From Verrucomicrobiaceae bacterium (GTDB lineage Bacteria > Verrucomicrobiota > Verrucomicrobiia > Verrucomicrobiales > Verrucomicrobiaceae), in NCBI GenBank assembly GCA_021151605.1, contig JAGKWZ010000035.1, positions 1 through 31,264 of the forward strand: a stretch of 31,264 nt of DNA, read 5' to 3'. The notes under the pieces were generated by a model. The model worked only from the letters and a program-made list of their open reading frames with translations. It was not told the origin of the DNA and searched no databases. Positions 16,406 to 24,949 of the stretch are shown here, one piece after another (position 1 is the first letter of the stretch; the number at the start of each line of letters is the position of its first letter). Made by a program: the position numbers and the translations under genes.

Positions 16406-17704
16406 ATGAATCGTCATTTAGCCATCGTCACAATTGCCTGCTTCGCGTTCGCCGCCAGTGGTGCCGAGCCGGCTTCAGAAACAGACCTACTGGTCTCGGG
16501 GCTTCAGGAAAAAGTTGCCGCCATAGCCAGTCACGCGGTGGGGGCCTCGCCCAGCGGAGCGATCCTGCCAGGTGTGAGTCTCGCTGAGGGCATCTCTGAA
16601 GTCACTGGCGTGGCGATCAGTCCGCTACTGGGTATTAGTGCCGTGGGGGCGTGGAAGTATTGGCATGCGGAGGCTGATGCCAGAGCCCGCCTGCCTTGGT
16701 ATTGCCAGCCTTGGGCCTGGGGCTCCGGTCTTGGTCTCATTGCTCTCTGCTTTTGCAAAGACCTCTTCGGGGCAGCTGTGCCGGGCATTTTAAAGAAGCC
16801 GCTCGACTGGGTGGAACTTTTTGAAAATAAGGCCAGCGCTCTCGTCGCCAGCACGGCCTTTGTCCCGCTTGTAGCTCTCGCTATGAGCGAATATCAGCGC
16901 ATCCAGCCCGAGCAAGCTGCCGGTGCGCTCGCGGGCTCTGGCATGGCCATGGCACCGCTGGCGAACATGGTGGAAGCCTCACTAGCATCGCCCTGGGTCA
17001 CCGTCCCGCTCAGTCTCGCGCTTTTCGCTGTCGTATGGCTTACTTCGCATGCGATTCATGTGCTCATAGCGCTCTCGCCCTTCGGCATTGTCGATACAGG
17101 CTTGAAGCTCGCCAAACTCGGCCTGCTCACTTTGCTCACGGGAAGCGCGGCGATGATCCACACGGTTAGCCCGCTGCCAGCGCTAGTGCTGTGCGGCATC
17201 ATCGCCATCATCAGTGCCCTGCTGGCTCGTTGGTCCTTCCGCCTGCTGGTCTTTGGCAGTGTCATGGTGAGTGATCTGTTATTTGGAAGGAAGGCCTCCA
17301 CTGACGAAATCCGAGCCAAGGGGACGGGAGCCTTCTTCGCCCGCTCTTATCAGGGCATCCCACCCCGCAGCTTCGGACGCATCGAGACTGATGCGGGCGG
17401 CAATGCCGTCTTTGTCCGCCGCCCGTGGCTCGTTCTTCCTCCAAGGCGAGTATCGATCCCTGCCGATGGACTTGTTTTGTGCAAAGGCATCCTGCATCCG
17501 AGCCTCGGCCATCGCAGCGCGCCGGATGCAAAACCGCGCCGCCTCTGTTACCTCCTACCGCGTTATCGCGGTCTGGAAGACAGCCTCGCCGCTCGGCTGC
17601 GCTGCACGGAGACGCTCGATAGCGCCCTCGTTCGGGGCTTCAAAGCCATCCGTCAGTGGTTCGTGGATGTGACGACCTTTGCCGCCGAGCCGACACAGCG
17701 CTGA
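16406..17704 (+). CDS. Polytopic membrane protein, unknown family
   Basis: A 432-residue protein beginning with a signal-like hydrophobic segment (M-N-R-H-L-A-I-V-T-I-A-C-F-A-F-A-A-S-G-A). Further hydrophobic segments lie at about residues 80-100, 115-140, 165-185, 210-240 and 250-300, giving roughly six membrane spans, followed by a soluble arginine-rich C-terminal domain of about 120 residues with F-V-R-R-P-W-L-V-L-P-P-R. I recognise no family with confidence. The start is the ATG before the leader; the upstream frame extension has no signal character. It is divergent from btubA and directly upstream of the DUF1549/DUF1553 gene. Confidence 0.75.
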   Translation: MNRHLAIVTIACFAFAASGAEPASETDLLVSGLQEKVAAIASHAVGASPSGAILPGVSLAEGISEVTGVAISPLLGISAVGAWKYWHAEADARARLPWYCQPWAWGSGLGLIALCFCKDLFGAAVPGILKKPLDWVELFENKASALVASTAFVPLVALAMSEYQRIQPEQAAGALAGSGMAMAPLANMVEASLASPWVTVPLSLALFAVVWLTSHAIHVLIALSPFGIVDTGLKLAKLGLLTLLTGSAAMIHTVSPLPALVLCGIIAIISALLARWSFRLLVFGSVMVSDLLFGRKASTDEIRAKGTGAFFARSYQGIPPRSFGRIETDAGGNAVFVRRPWLVLPPRRVSIPADGLVLCKGILHPSLGHRSAPDAKPRRLCYLLPRYRGLEDSLAARLRCTETLDSALVRGFKAIRQWFVDVTTFAAEPTQR

Positions 17705-17754
17705 TGCCTTCAGGCAAAAGAAGCCGCTGCCGAGTGCCGTATGTGACACCAGAA

Positions 17755-19656
17755 ATGGCAGCACGCTCACGGTATCTCCTCATGCTTTTACTAGCCTCGC
17801 TGGTGATCGCGCCGTGTCATGCCTTAGAGGAAAGCGTGCCCACAGGTCCGCACTGGGCCTTTACTGCACCGGTAAAAGCGCCGGGGGCAGTCTCGATCGA
17901 TCAACTGCTCGCTAAAGCTCACCGCGAGCATGGGCTCGTTCCGCAGGCACCCATCGAGCCAACGCTTTGGCTGCGCCGTGTGCATATCGACCTCACCGGC
18001 CTGCCGCCGACTTTGGAAGAGCAGGCCGCCTTCGCCGCCCAGGACTCGCCTGCCATGCGTCAGCGCATTGTCGATCGATTGCTTGCCTCCCCGCATCATG
18101 GCGAGCGCTGGGGTCGCCACTTCATGGACATTTGGCGCTACAGCGACTGGTATGGGCTCGGCGCGCAGCTCCGCTACAGCCAGAAGCACATCTGGCACTG
18201 GCGCGAATGGATCATCGAATCTCTAAACACCGATAAAGGTTACGACCTCATGGTGCAGCAGATGCTCGCGGGCGATGAACTCGCGCCTGAAGACCCCGAA
18301 GTGCTCCGCGCCACCGGTTTCCTCGCGCGGAACTACTACCTCTTTAACCGCACTACCTGGCTCGACGATGTCATTGAGCACACCAGCAAGGCCTTCTTAG
18401 GCCTGACGATGAACTGTGTGAAGTGCCACGCCCATAAATACGACCCCATTACCCACGACGAATACTACGCCCTGCGCGCCATCTTTGAGCCCTACCACGT
18501 CCGGCTCGATGCCCAGCCCGGTCAGCCCGATCTCGAAAAAGACGGCCTGCCCCGAGCTTATGACCTCCACCTCACCAAGCCGACGCATCTTCATGTCAAA
18601 GGCGAGGAAAAGAATCCCGATACCTCCCGCAACATTGCTCCCGGCATTCCCGCCGTCCTCGCCTTCAAGCCGCTGGAGATCGTTCCCATCAAGCTCAGCC
18701 CCACAGCCGCCCAGTCTGCCAGGGCAAAGGGCAAAGTTCCTTTTGGTGACGCCAAGAAAAAGCAGACTCGCGAAGTCACCTCACTCAAAGCTCTTGAAGG
18801 CCCCGACGAGACAGACAAGACCCGCTTCCTGCCATTCCCAGAGCAGAGCACGGGCCGCCGTACAGCACTCGCCCGCTGGATCACGGACAAGCAGAACCCA
18901 CTCACTGCCCGAGTCGTCGTGAATCACCTTTGGCTGAGACATTTCGGCCAGCCGCTGGCCGCCAATGTCTTTGATTTCGGCAAACAGGCCAAACGGCCGC
19001 TGTTGCAGGGTGTGCTCGACTTCCTAGCTGTCGAACTTATGGAAAATGGCTGGAGTCTGAAACACATCCACCGCCTCATCACGCTGAGCGACGCGTTTGC
19101 CATGACCAGCAGCAATGCCAACGCCGCCAGTGTAAACCGCGATCGCGATCCCGAGAACCACTACCTCTGGCGAATGAATCCCGTTCGTCTTGATGCTCAA
19201 ATACTGCGCGACAGCCTCCTGCACCTCTCCGGTCGGCTCGACTCACGCCTTGGTGGCCCGACTCTTGACCCCAAATCCGGCGATCTGCTCCTGCGTCGTA
19301 GCCTTTACTTCAATCAAACCCGGGACGAGTCGAACCTCTTCTTGGAGATGTTCGATAACGCCAACGTCGTTGACTGCTACCGCCGCGCTGAAAGCATCGT
19401 CCCCCAGCAGGCGCTAGCGCTCATGAATGCGCAAACGTCACTCAGTTCTGCCGAGGTCATCGCCCGCCGTCTCGATCAGCCCATGGATGAAGCCTTCGTT
19501 CGCAAGGCTTTCCAAGCGCTCCTCTGTACTTCGCCCAGGCCGGAAGAACTGCAGATTTGCTTGGAATCGTTGAAGGAACTCGGGGTGCCCCAAAAAGCTC
19601 GTCCCGCCTTCATCCATACCCTGCTGAATCATCACGACTTCATCACGGTGAGGTAA
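17755..19656 (+). CDS. Secreted DUF1549/DUF1553 domain protein
   Basis: A 633-residue protein typical of Planctomycetes and Verrucomicrobia. After a signal peptide (Y-L-L-M-L-L-L-A-S-L-V-I-A, ending C-H-A), DUF1549 is recognisable from R-R-V-H-I-D-L-T-G-L-P-P-T and the haem-like C-V-K-C-H site with K-Y-D-P-I-T-H-D-E-Y-Y (about residue 230). DUF1553 follows with T-A-R-V-V-V-N-H-L-W, N-P-V-R-L-D-A-Q-I-L-R-D-S and P-Q-Q-A-L-A-L-M-N. The usual N-terminal cytochrome-c-like domain is missing, so this is a short form. Such proteins are often encoded with DUF1501 or sulfatase genes; none is adjacent. An ATG at 17704 overlapping the previous stop (TGATG) is an alternative start that would suggest coupling but places the signal peptide far inside. 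Confidence 0.88.
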   Translation: MAARSRYLLMLLLASLVIAPCHALEESVPTGPHWAFTAPVKAPGAVSIDQLLAKAHREHGLVPQAPIEPTLWLRRVHIDLTGLPPTLEEQAAFAAQDSPAMRQRIVDRLLASPHHGERWGRHFMDIWRYSDWYGLGAQLRYSQKHIWHWREWIIESLNTDKGYDLMVQQMLAGDELAPEDPEVLRATGFLARNYYLFNRTTWLDDVIEHTSKAFLGLTMNCVKCHAHKYDPITHDEYYALRAIFEPYHVRLDAQPGQPDLEKDGLPRAYDLHLTKPTHLHVKGEEKNPDTSRNIAPGIPAVLAFKPLEIVPIKLSPTAAQSARAKGKVPFGDAKKKQTREVTSLKALEGPDETDKTRFLPFPEQSTGRRTALARWITDKQNPLTARVVVNHLWLRHFGQPLAANVFDFGKQAKRPLLQGVLDFLAVELMENGWSLKHIHRLITLSDAFAMTSSNANAASVNRDRDPENHYLWRMNPVRLDAQILRDSLLHLSGRLDSRLGGPTLDPKSGDLLLRRSLYFNQTRDESNLFLEMFDNANVVDCYRRAESIVPQQALALMNAQTSLSSAEVIARRLDQPMDEAFVRKAFQALLCTSPRPEELQICLESLKELGVPQKARPAFIHTLLNHHDFITVR

Positions 19657-19658
19657 AG

Positions 19659-19707
19659 TGCCAAGTGTCTGGCTCAAAATGCCAAGTGCCATGGGCAAAA
19701 GTGCCAA
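19659..19707 (+). repeat. Three phased TGCCAA repeats upstream of dnaK
   Basis: TGCCAAGTG occurs at 19659 and 19680 and TGCCAAATA at 19702, each preceded by an A-rich triplet. The spacings are 21 and 22 bp, two helical turns, so the copies face the same side of the DNA. An inverted CACTTG follows at 19714. They lie after the stop of the DUF1549 gene and just upstream of the candidate dnaK promoters, where a regulator could bind. Confidence 0.5.
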
Positions 19708-19715
19708 ATATGACA

Positions 19716-19764
19716 CTTGAAGTCAGCTTTGATTACCCTTGGAGATTACTGAACGAGCTATAAA
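19716..19764 (+). promoter_or_regulatory. Candidate dnaK promoters (heat-shock-like and sigma-70-like)
   Basis: CTTGAAG at 19716-19722 followed after 13 nt by CCCTTGG at 19736-19742 resembles a sigma-32 promoter (CTTGAAA-CCCCAT). Overlapping it, TTGGAG (19739-19744) with a 14-nt spacer and TATAAA (19759-19764) resembles the btubA promoter. No CIRCE inverted repeat is seen anywhere upstream of dnaK or groES. Both calls are by eye. Confidence 0.3.
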
Positions 19765-19803
19765 AAGCTGAAAGCCAACACATTAAAAAGTGTCGAGATG
19801 TCA

Positions 19804-19820
19804 TGGCACGGCGCGTGCCA
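19804..19820 (+). promoter_or_regulatory. Sigma-54-like -24/-12 site and perfect dyad upstream of dnaK
   Basis: TGGCAC at 19804-19809, five nucleotides, then GTGC at 19815-19818 matches the sigma-54 consensus TGGCAC-N5-TTGC at nine of ten positions, with the essential GG and GC dinucleotides in correct phase. The same bases form a perfect 7-bp dyad (TGGCACG/CGTGCCA, 3-nt centre), so a repressor operator is the alternative. It lies about 54 nt before the dnaK ATG. Confidence 0.35.
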
Positions 19821-19873
19821 AAGATGAACCACCAAAATCATCCAGTTCCACCCTTCCCCCAACCCCACACATC

Positions 19874-21820
19874 ATGAGTAAAATCCTCGGCATTGACCTC
19901 GGCACCACGAATTCCTGCATGGCCGTCCTCGAAGGCGGCAAGGCCACGGTGCTTGAAAACTCGGAAGGCGCACGCACCACTCCTTCCATCGTCGCTTTCA
20001 CCAAGAGCGGCGAGCGTGTCGTCGGTCAGGCCGCCAAACGCCAGGCTGTGACGAATCCCCGTAACACCGTCTTCTCCGTGAAGCGCCTTATGGGCCGGAA
20101 ATTCACCGAGCTGACCGAAGCTGACAAACGCATGCCTTACAAGATCGTGGCCGCCAGCAATGGTGATGCTCACGTGCAGGTCGAAGTCGGCGGCGAAACG
20201 AAGACTTACAGCCCCCAAGAAGTCAGCGCGATGATCCTTGCGAAGCTGAAAGCCGACGCGGAAGCCAAGCTCGGCGAAACGATCACGGAAGCCGTCATCA
20301 CCGTCCCCGCTTACTTCAACGACAGCCAGCGCAATGCCACGAAGGCTGCTGGTGAGATCGCCGGCCTCAATGTCCGCCGCATCATCAATGAGCCGACGGC
20401 CGCAGCTCTCGCTTATGGTCTCGACAGCAAGGCCGACGAAAAAGTCGCCGTGTATGACCTTGGCGGCGGCACCTTTGACATCAGCGTGCTCGAAATCGGC
20501 GATGGCGTCTTCGAAGTGCTCGCCACCGATGGCGATACCCACCTCGGCGGTGACGACTGGGACAACACGCTCATTCAGTGGATCATCAGTGAATTCAAAA
20601 CCGACAGCGGCATCGACCTCAGCAGCCAGCCCGACGCCATCCAGCGCATCAAGGAAGAAGCTGAGAAGGCCAAGATCGCCCTCAGTTCCAGCCAGAGCTA
20701 CGACCTGAACCTACCCTTCATCACGGCAGACGCCACCGGGCCAAAGCACATCATGAAGACTCTGAGCCGCGCCAAGATGGAGCAGCTCTGCGACAGCCTC
20801 TTCGAGCGCACCATGAAGCCCGTGCGTGACTGCCTGGCCGCTGCCAAACTGGACGCCTCAAAGATTGACGAACTCGTGCTCGTCGGCGGCATGACCCGTA
20901 TGCCCAAGGTGGTCGAAACCGCCCGCAAGCTCGCTGGCAAAGACCCGCATCAGGGCGTGAACCCAGATGAAGTCGTCGCCATCGGCGCAGCCATCCAGGG
21001 CGGTGTTTTGAAGGGCGATGTCAAAGACGTGCTCCTGCTCGACGTGACCCCGCTCACGCTCTCCATCGAGACCGCTGGCGGCGTCGCCACACCGATGATC
21101 CCGCGCAACACCACCATCCCGAAGAAGCACAGCCAGATCTTCTCCACCTACGCCGATCAGCAGCCCGGCGTCGAGATCGTCGTCCTCCAGGGCGAGCGCC
21201 CGATGTCCCGCGACAACAAAACGCTCGGCACCTTCAAGCTCGATGGCATCCCACCAATGCCCCGTGGCCAGCCACAGATCGAGGTCACCTTTGACATCGA
21301 TGCCAACGGCATCCTGCACGTCTCCGCCAAGGAAAAAACCACGGGCAAAGAACAGCGCATCTCCATCCAGGGCAGCTCCGGTCTCAGCAATGAAGAGATC
21401 GAAAAAGCCAAGCGCGATGCCGAACTCCACGCTGAAGAAGACTTGAAGCGCAAAGAAGGCGTCGAGATCAAAAACAAGGCCGACAGCCTCAGCTACGAGA
21501 TCGAAAAGACCCTCAAGGAATGGGGAGACAAAGTCCCCGCCGACCAGATCGCCCCGATCAATGACAAGCTCGCCAGCCTGAAGTCCGCCATCGAAGCCAA
21601 CGACACCGACAAGATGAAGCGCGAGACCGAAGAGATCGAAAAACTCTTCGCCGCCGCCTACCAGACCGCCGCCGCAGCCGGAGCTGGTGCTCCTGGAGCC
21701 GGTGGCATGCCCGACATGGGTGGCATGGGCGGTCCTGATGTCGCCGCTTCTGAAACCAAGACCCAGGACAAGGGCAAGGTCGTCGATGCTGACTTTGAGG
21801 TCGTGGACAAGGATAAGTAA
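19874..21820 (+). CDS. dnaK: Molecular chaperone DnaK (Hsp70)
   Basis: A 648-residue Hsp70, close to the usual 630-650. The ATPase domain shows I-D-L-G-T-T-N-S (7-14), V-Y-D-L-G-G-G-T-F-D-I and V-L-V-G-G-M-T-R-M-P. The interdomain linker is D-V-L-L-L-D-V-T-P-L, followed by the substrate-binding domain and a helical lid. The C-terminus is a glycine/methionine-rich stretch ending D-F-E-V-V-D-K-D-K. DnaK refolds or holds unfolded proteins using ATP with DnaJ and GrpE, neither of which is encoded here. I start at the ATG at 19874 because the frame upstream has no Hsp70 residues. No Shine-Dalgarno sequence. A lipoprotein gene starts 19 nt after the stop. Confidence 0.98.
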   Translation: MSKILGIDLGTTNSCMAVLEGGKATVLENSEGARTTPSIVAFTKSGERVVGQAAKRQAVTNPRNTVFSVKRLMGRKFTELTEADKRMPYKIVAASNGDAHVQVEVGGETKTYSPQEVSAMILAKLKADAEAKLGETITEAVITVPAYFNDSQRNATKAAGEIAGLNVRRIINEPTAAALAYGLDSKADEKVAVYDLGGGTFDISVLEIGDGVFEVLATDGDTHLGGDDWDNTLIQWIISEFKTDSGIDLSSQPDAIQRIKEEAEKAKIALSSSQSYDLNLPFITADATGPKHIMKTLSRAKMEQLCDSLFERTMKPVRDCLAAAKLDASKIDELVLVGGMTRMPKVVETARKLAGKDPHQGVNPDEVVAIGAAIQGGVLKGDVKDVLLLDVTPLTLSIETAGGVATPMIPRNTTIPKKHSQIFSTYADQQPGVEIVVLQGERPMSRDNKTLGTFKLDGIPPMPRGQPQIEVTFDIDANGILHVSAKEKTTGKEQRISIQGSSGLSNEEIEKAKRDAELHAEEDLKRKEGVEIKNKADSLSYEIEKTLKEWGDKVPADQIAPINDKLASLKSAIEANDTDKMKRETEEIEKLFAAAYQTAAAAGAGAPGAGGMPDMGGMGGPDVAASETKTQDKGKVVDADFEVVDKDK

Positions 21821-21839
21821 TTCCTTCCCAAGGGCACCT

Positions 21840-22484
21840 ATGCGACACGTGAACACAGCGAACACATTCCATGGAGCGTCGGCTAATTGGCCGGCCTTCC
21901 TTGGGATGGTCGCGCTGTTCCTCTCCATCACCGCTTGCGGGAAGAAGGAAGCTCCGAAGACCTCCAGCGAGGCTCCAAAACCTGCCGCTGTCTCCGATGC
22001 GAAGATCGATGCAGCTATCGCGGATGCTTTGACGCCTTCGGAAGCTTCCGCCCCGACCCAATCCGAAGTCCAAAACGGGCTCGAAACTCAGGCGGAGGAC
22101 ATTTTAGCCAAATACCCGAACAAGAACGCGCAGGATCTCCTGAGCGTCCCCGAAGTGAATGAGGCGCTGAAGGTCGGCCTGACGAAACTTTCCAAAGACA
22201 AGGGCCTCCAGGACCAGATCAACAACAGCGTGGCACTCGCCGCGAAGATGAAAGGTCTCTCTGGTGCCCCTGGCACAGTCGGGCTCGATCTCGACCTCAA
22301 GGGCTACGACCACGCCCGCAAATCCCGCATGGTCCAGGCCGTAATCTCCGAAGATCCGAAGCAGATAGTGCGATTCCTCACCGAAGAGATCGGCGAAGCA
22401 GCACCGGAACTGAGTTTCGGAGGAGCCCAGCGAGCCAGCAATGGCGTCGCCCTCAAAGAAACCCCGCCTCCGACTCCCAAATAA
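21840..22484 (+). CDS. Lipoprotein of unknown function between dnaK and groES
   Basis: A 214-residue protein with a lipoprotein signal peptide: a hydrophobic stretch F-L-G-M-V-A-L-F-L-S followed by the lipobox I-T-A-C with Cys33, then a lysine-rich and alanine/proline-rich linker. The mature part (residues 60-190) appears helical, with D-I-L-A-K-Y-P-N-K-N-A-Q-D-L-L and later G-L-D-L-D-L-K-G-Y-D-H-A-R-K, and ends proline-rich. I recognise no domain. It sits 19 nt after dnaK and 102 nt before groES on the same strand, so it may be induced with the chaperones and act in envelope stress. The ATG is chosen for the lipobox; the longer frame overlaps dnaK. Confidence 0.75.
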   Translation: MRHVNTANTFHGASANWPAFLGMVALFLSITACGKKEAPKTSSEAPKPAAVSDAKIDAAIADALTPSEASAPTQSEVQNGLETQAEDILAKYPNKNAQDLLSVPEVNEALKVGLTKLSKDKGLQDQINNSVALAAKMKGLSGAPGTVGLDLDLKGYDHARKSRMVQAVISEDPKQIVRFLTEEIGEAAPELSFGGAQRASNGVALKETPPPTPK

Positions 22485-22490
22485 ATTTCC

Positions 22491-22536
22491 GCCCGGCCAG
22501 CCGCCATCCCGCACGCGGGATGTCAGCAAGCCGGGC
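22491..22536 (+). promoter_or_regulatory. Two-tier hairpin in the groES leader
   Basis: The outer arms GCCCGGC (22491-22497) and GCCGGGC (22530-22536) enclose an inner perfect 8-bp stem (22505-22512 with 22515-22522). It begins just after the lipoprotein stop codon and ends 50 nt before groES. There is no U-tract, so it could be an mRNA processing or stabilising element, a weak terminator or a thermosensor-like structure rather than a standard terminator. Confidence 0.5.
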
Positions 22537-22586
22537 AGACAAACCAAACCAGAACCAAAACCTAGATAAGCAATAACCAGACCAAT

Positions 22587-22883
22587 ATGGCTACCGCAAT
22601 CACCCCACTCGGACGTCGCGTCCTCGTGAAGCGCTCCCTCAGCGAAGAAAAAACCGCTGGCGGCATCTTCCTCCCAGACACCGCCAAAGAAAAGCCACAG
22701 GAAGCCGAAGTGCTCGCCCTCGGCACCGGTAAGGACGACGAAGGCAAAGATGTCTCCACGCTCTTCACCGTGAAGGCTGGCGACAAAGTCCTCATCTCCA
22801 AATACGGCGGCACTGAAGTCAAAGTTAATGGCGAGGACCTCCTCATCATCAACGAGACCGACATCCTCGGCATCATCGCTTAA
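22587..22883 (+). CDS. groES: Co-chaperonin GroES
   Basis: A 98-residue Hsp10, normal length. The N-terminal L-G-R-R-V-L-V-K-R, the mobile loop E-E-K-T-A-G-G-I-F-L-P-D-T-A that docks on GroEL, and the C-terminal E-D-L-L-I-I-N-E-T-D-I-L-G-I-I are all present. It forms the heptameric lid of the GroEL chamber. groEL begins 36 nt downstream, the classic operon order. Neither gene has a Shine-Dalgarno sequence, and I see no CIRCE element upstream. Confidence 0.98.
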   Translation: MATAITPLGRRVLVKRSLSEEKTAGGIFLPDTAKEKPQEAEVLALGTGKDDEGKDVSTLFTVKAGDKVLISKYGGTEVKVNGEDLLIINETDILGIIA

Positions 22884-22919
22884 TCCCCAATCTCAAACCC
22901 CCACACACGCTAAACGATT

Positions 22920-24542
<1,623 letters not shown>

Positions 24543-24947
24543 TCTGAACAAATTGGCAAGATTAGCCTCTTACCACGGCGGCCTGATGCGATTAAACCAC
24601 GCCCAGGCCGCCATTTGTTACCCAAAACTTTTGTCCAGAGACTTCGTGCCTACCGGGAGCTGGCACGAAAGCGATGGATAAAAAACCCGAAAACCCCCGA
24701 TGAGCGGGCTGGAGAGAAATCTCCAGCCCGTTCTTTTTCATGGAGTTGAGCAGCATGGGCACGGCTTCGGAAAAAAGTTCCCATTTGTTTGAACTGATCC
24801 GCAGCTGGCTGGTCTCATCATTCAGGTCGCTTTTCACGAGATTCGTCCTGAGCCATTTGCCTTCTTTTGCCCGGGAGCTGGGAAGAACAAAACTCAAGAC
24901 AGGAACCGCAGCGGGCCGGGATGACGGAATCCCGGCCCGTTCTGTTT
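24543..24947. other. Hairpin-rich intergenic region after groEL
   Basis: A 405-nt stretch between convergent genes. It holds a perfect 9-bp stem (24577-24585 with 24604-24612), a perfect 8-bp stem (24643-24650 with 24662-24669) and the two terminator hairpins listed separately. Weak reading frames exist on both strands (24592-24897 minus and 24740-25159 plus), but the minus one runs through at least two of the hairpins and the plus one through the second terminator, so neither is called. The 170 nt between the two terminators could encode a small RNA. Confidence 0.5.
24705..24738 (+). terminator. Intrinsic terminator after groEL
   Basis: Perfect 11-bp G+C-rich stem (24705-24715 with 24720-24730), GAAA tetraloop, followed by TTCTTTTT. 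A textbook Rho-independent terminator 160 nt after the groEL stop. The opposite side has an A-rich run before the stem, so it may also work weakly on the minus strand. Confidence 0.85.
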
Positions 24948-24949
24948 TT
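24912..24949 (+). terminator. Second intrinsic terminator, possibly bidirectional
   Basis: Perfect 11-bp stem (24912-24922 with 24929-24939), 6-nt loop, followed by TTCTGTTTTT. The U-tract runs into the stop codon of the convergent serine hydrolase gene (24948-24950). It is a second plus-strand terminator 170 nt after the first, with a similar tail (CCCGTTCT). It could also protect or end the minus-strand transcript. Confidence 0.78.

Noticed and set aside
20858..21931. 357-codon minus-strand frame opposite dnaK
   Set aside because: Antisense shadow of dnaK; composition is biased (Leu, Val, Asp, Gly) and no motif is present.
19657..22586. CIRCE (HrcA) operator in front of dnaK or groES
   Set aside because: I searched by eye for TTAGCACTC-N9-GAGTGCTAA and near matches in both leaders and saw none.
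24592..24897. 101-codon minus-strand frame after groEL
   Set aside because: Its N-terminal half looks fairly protein-like, but the frame passes through hairpins, including the strong terminator at 24705-24738; not convincing without homologues.
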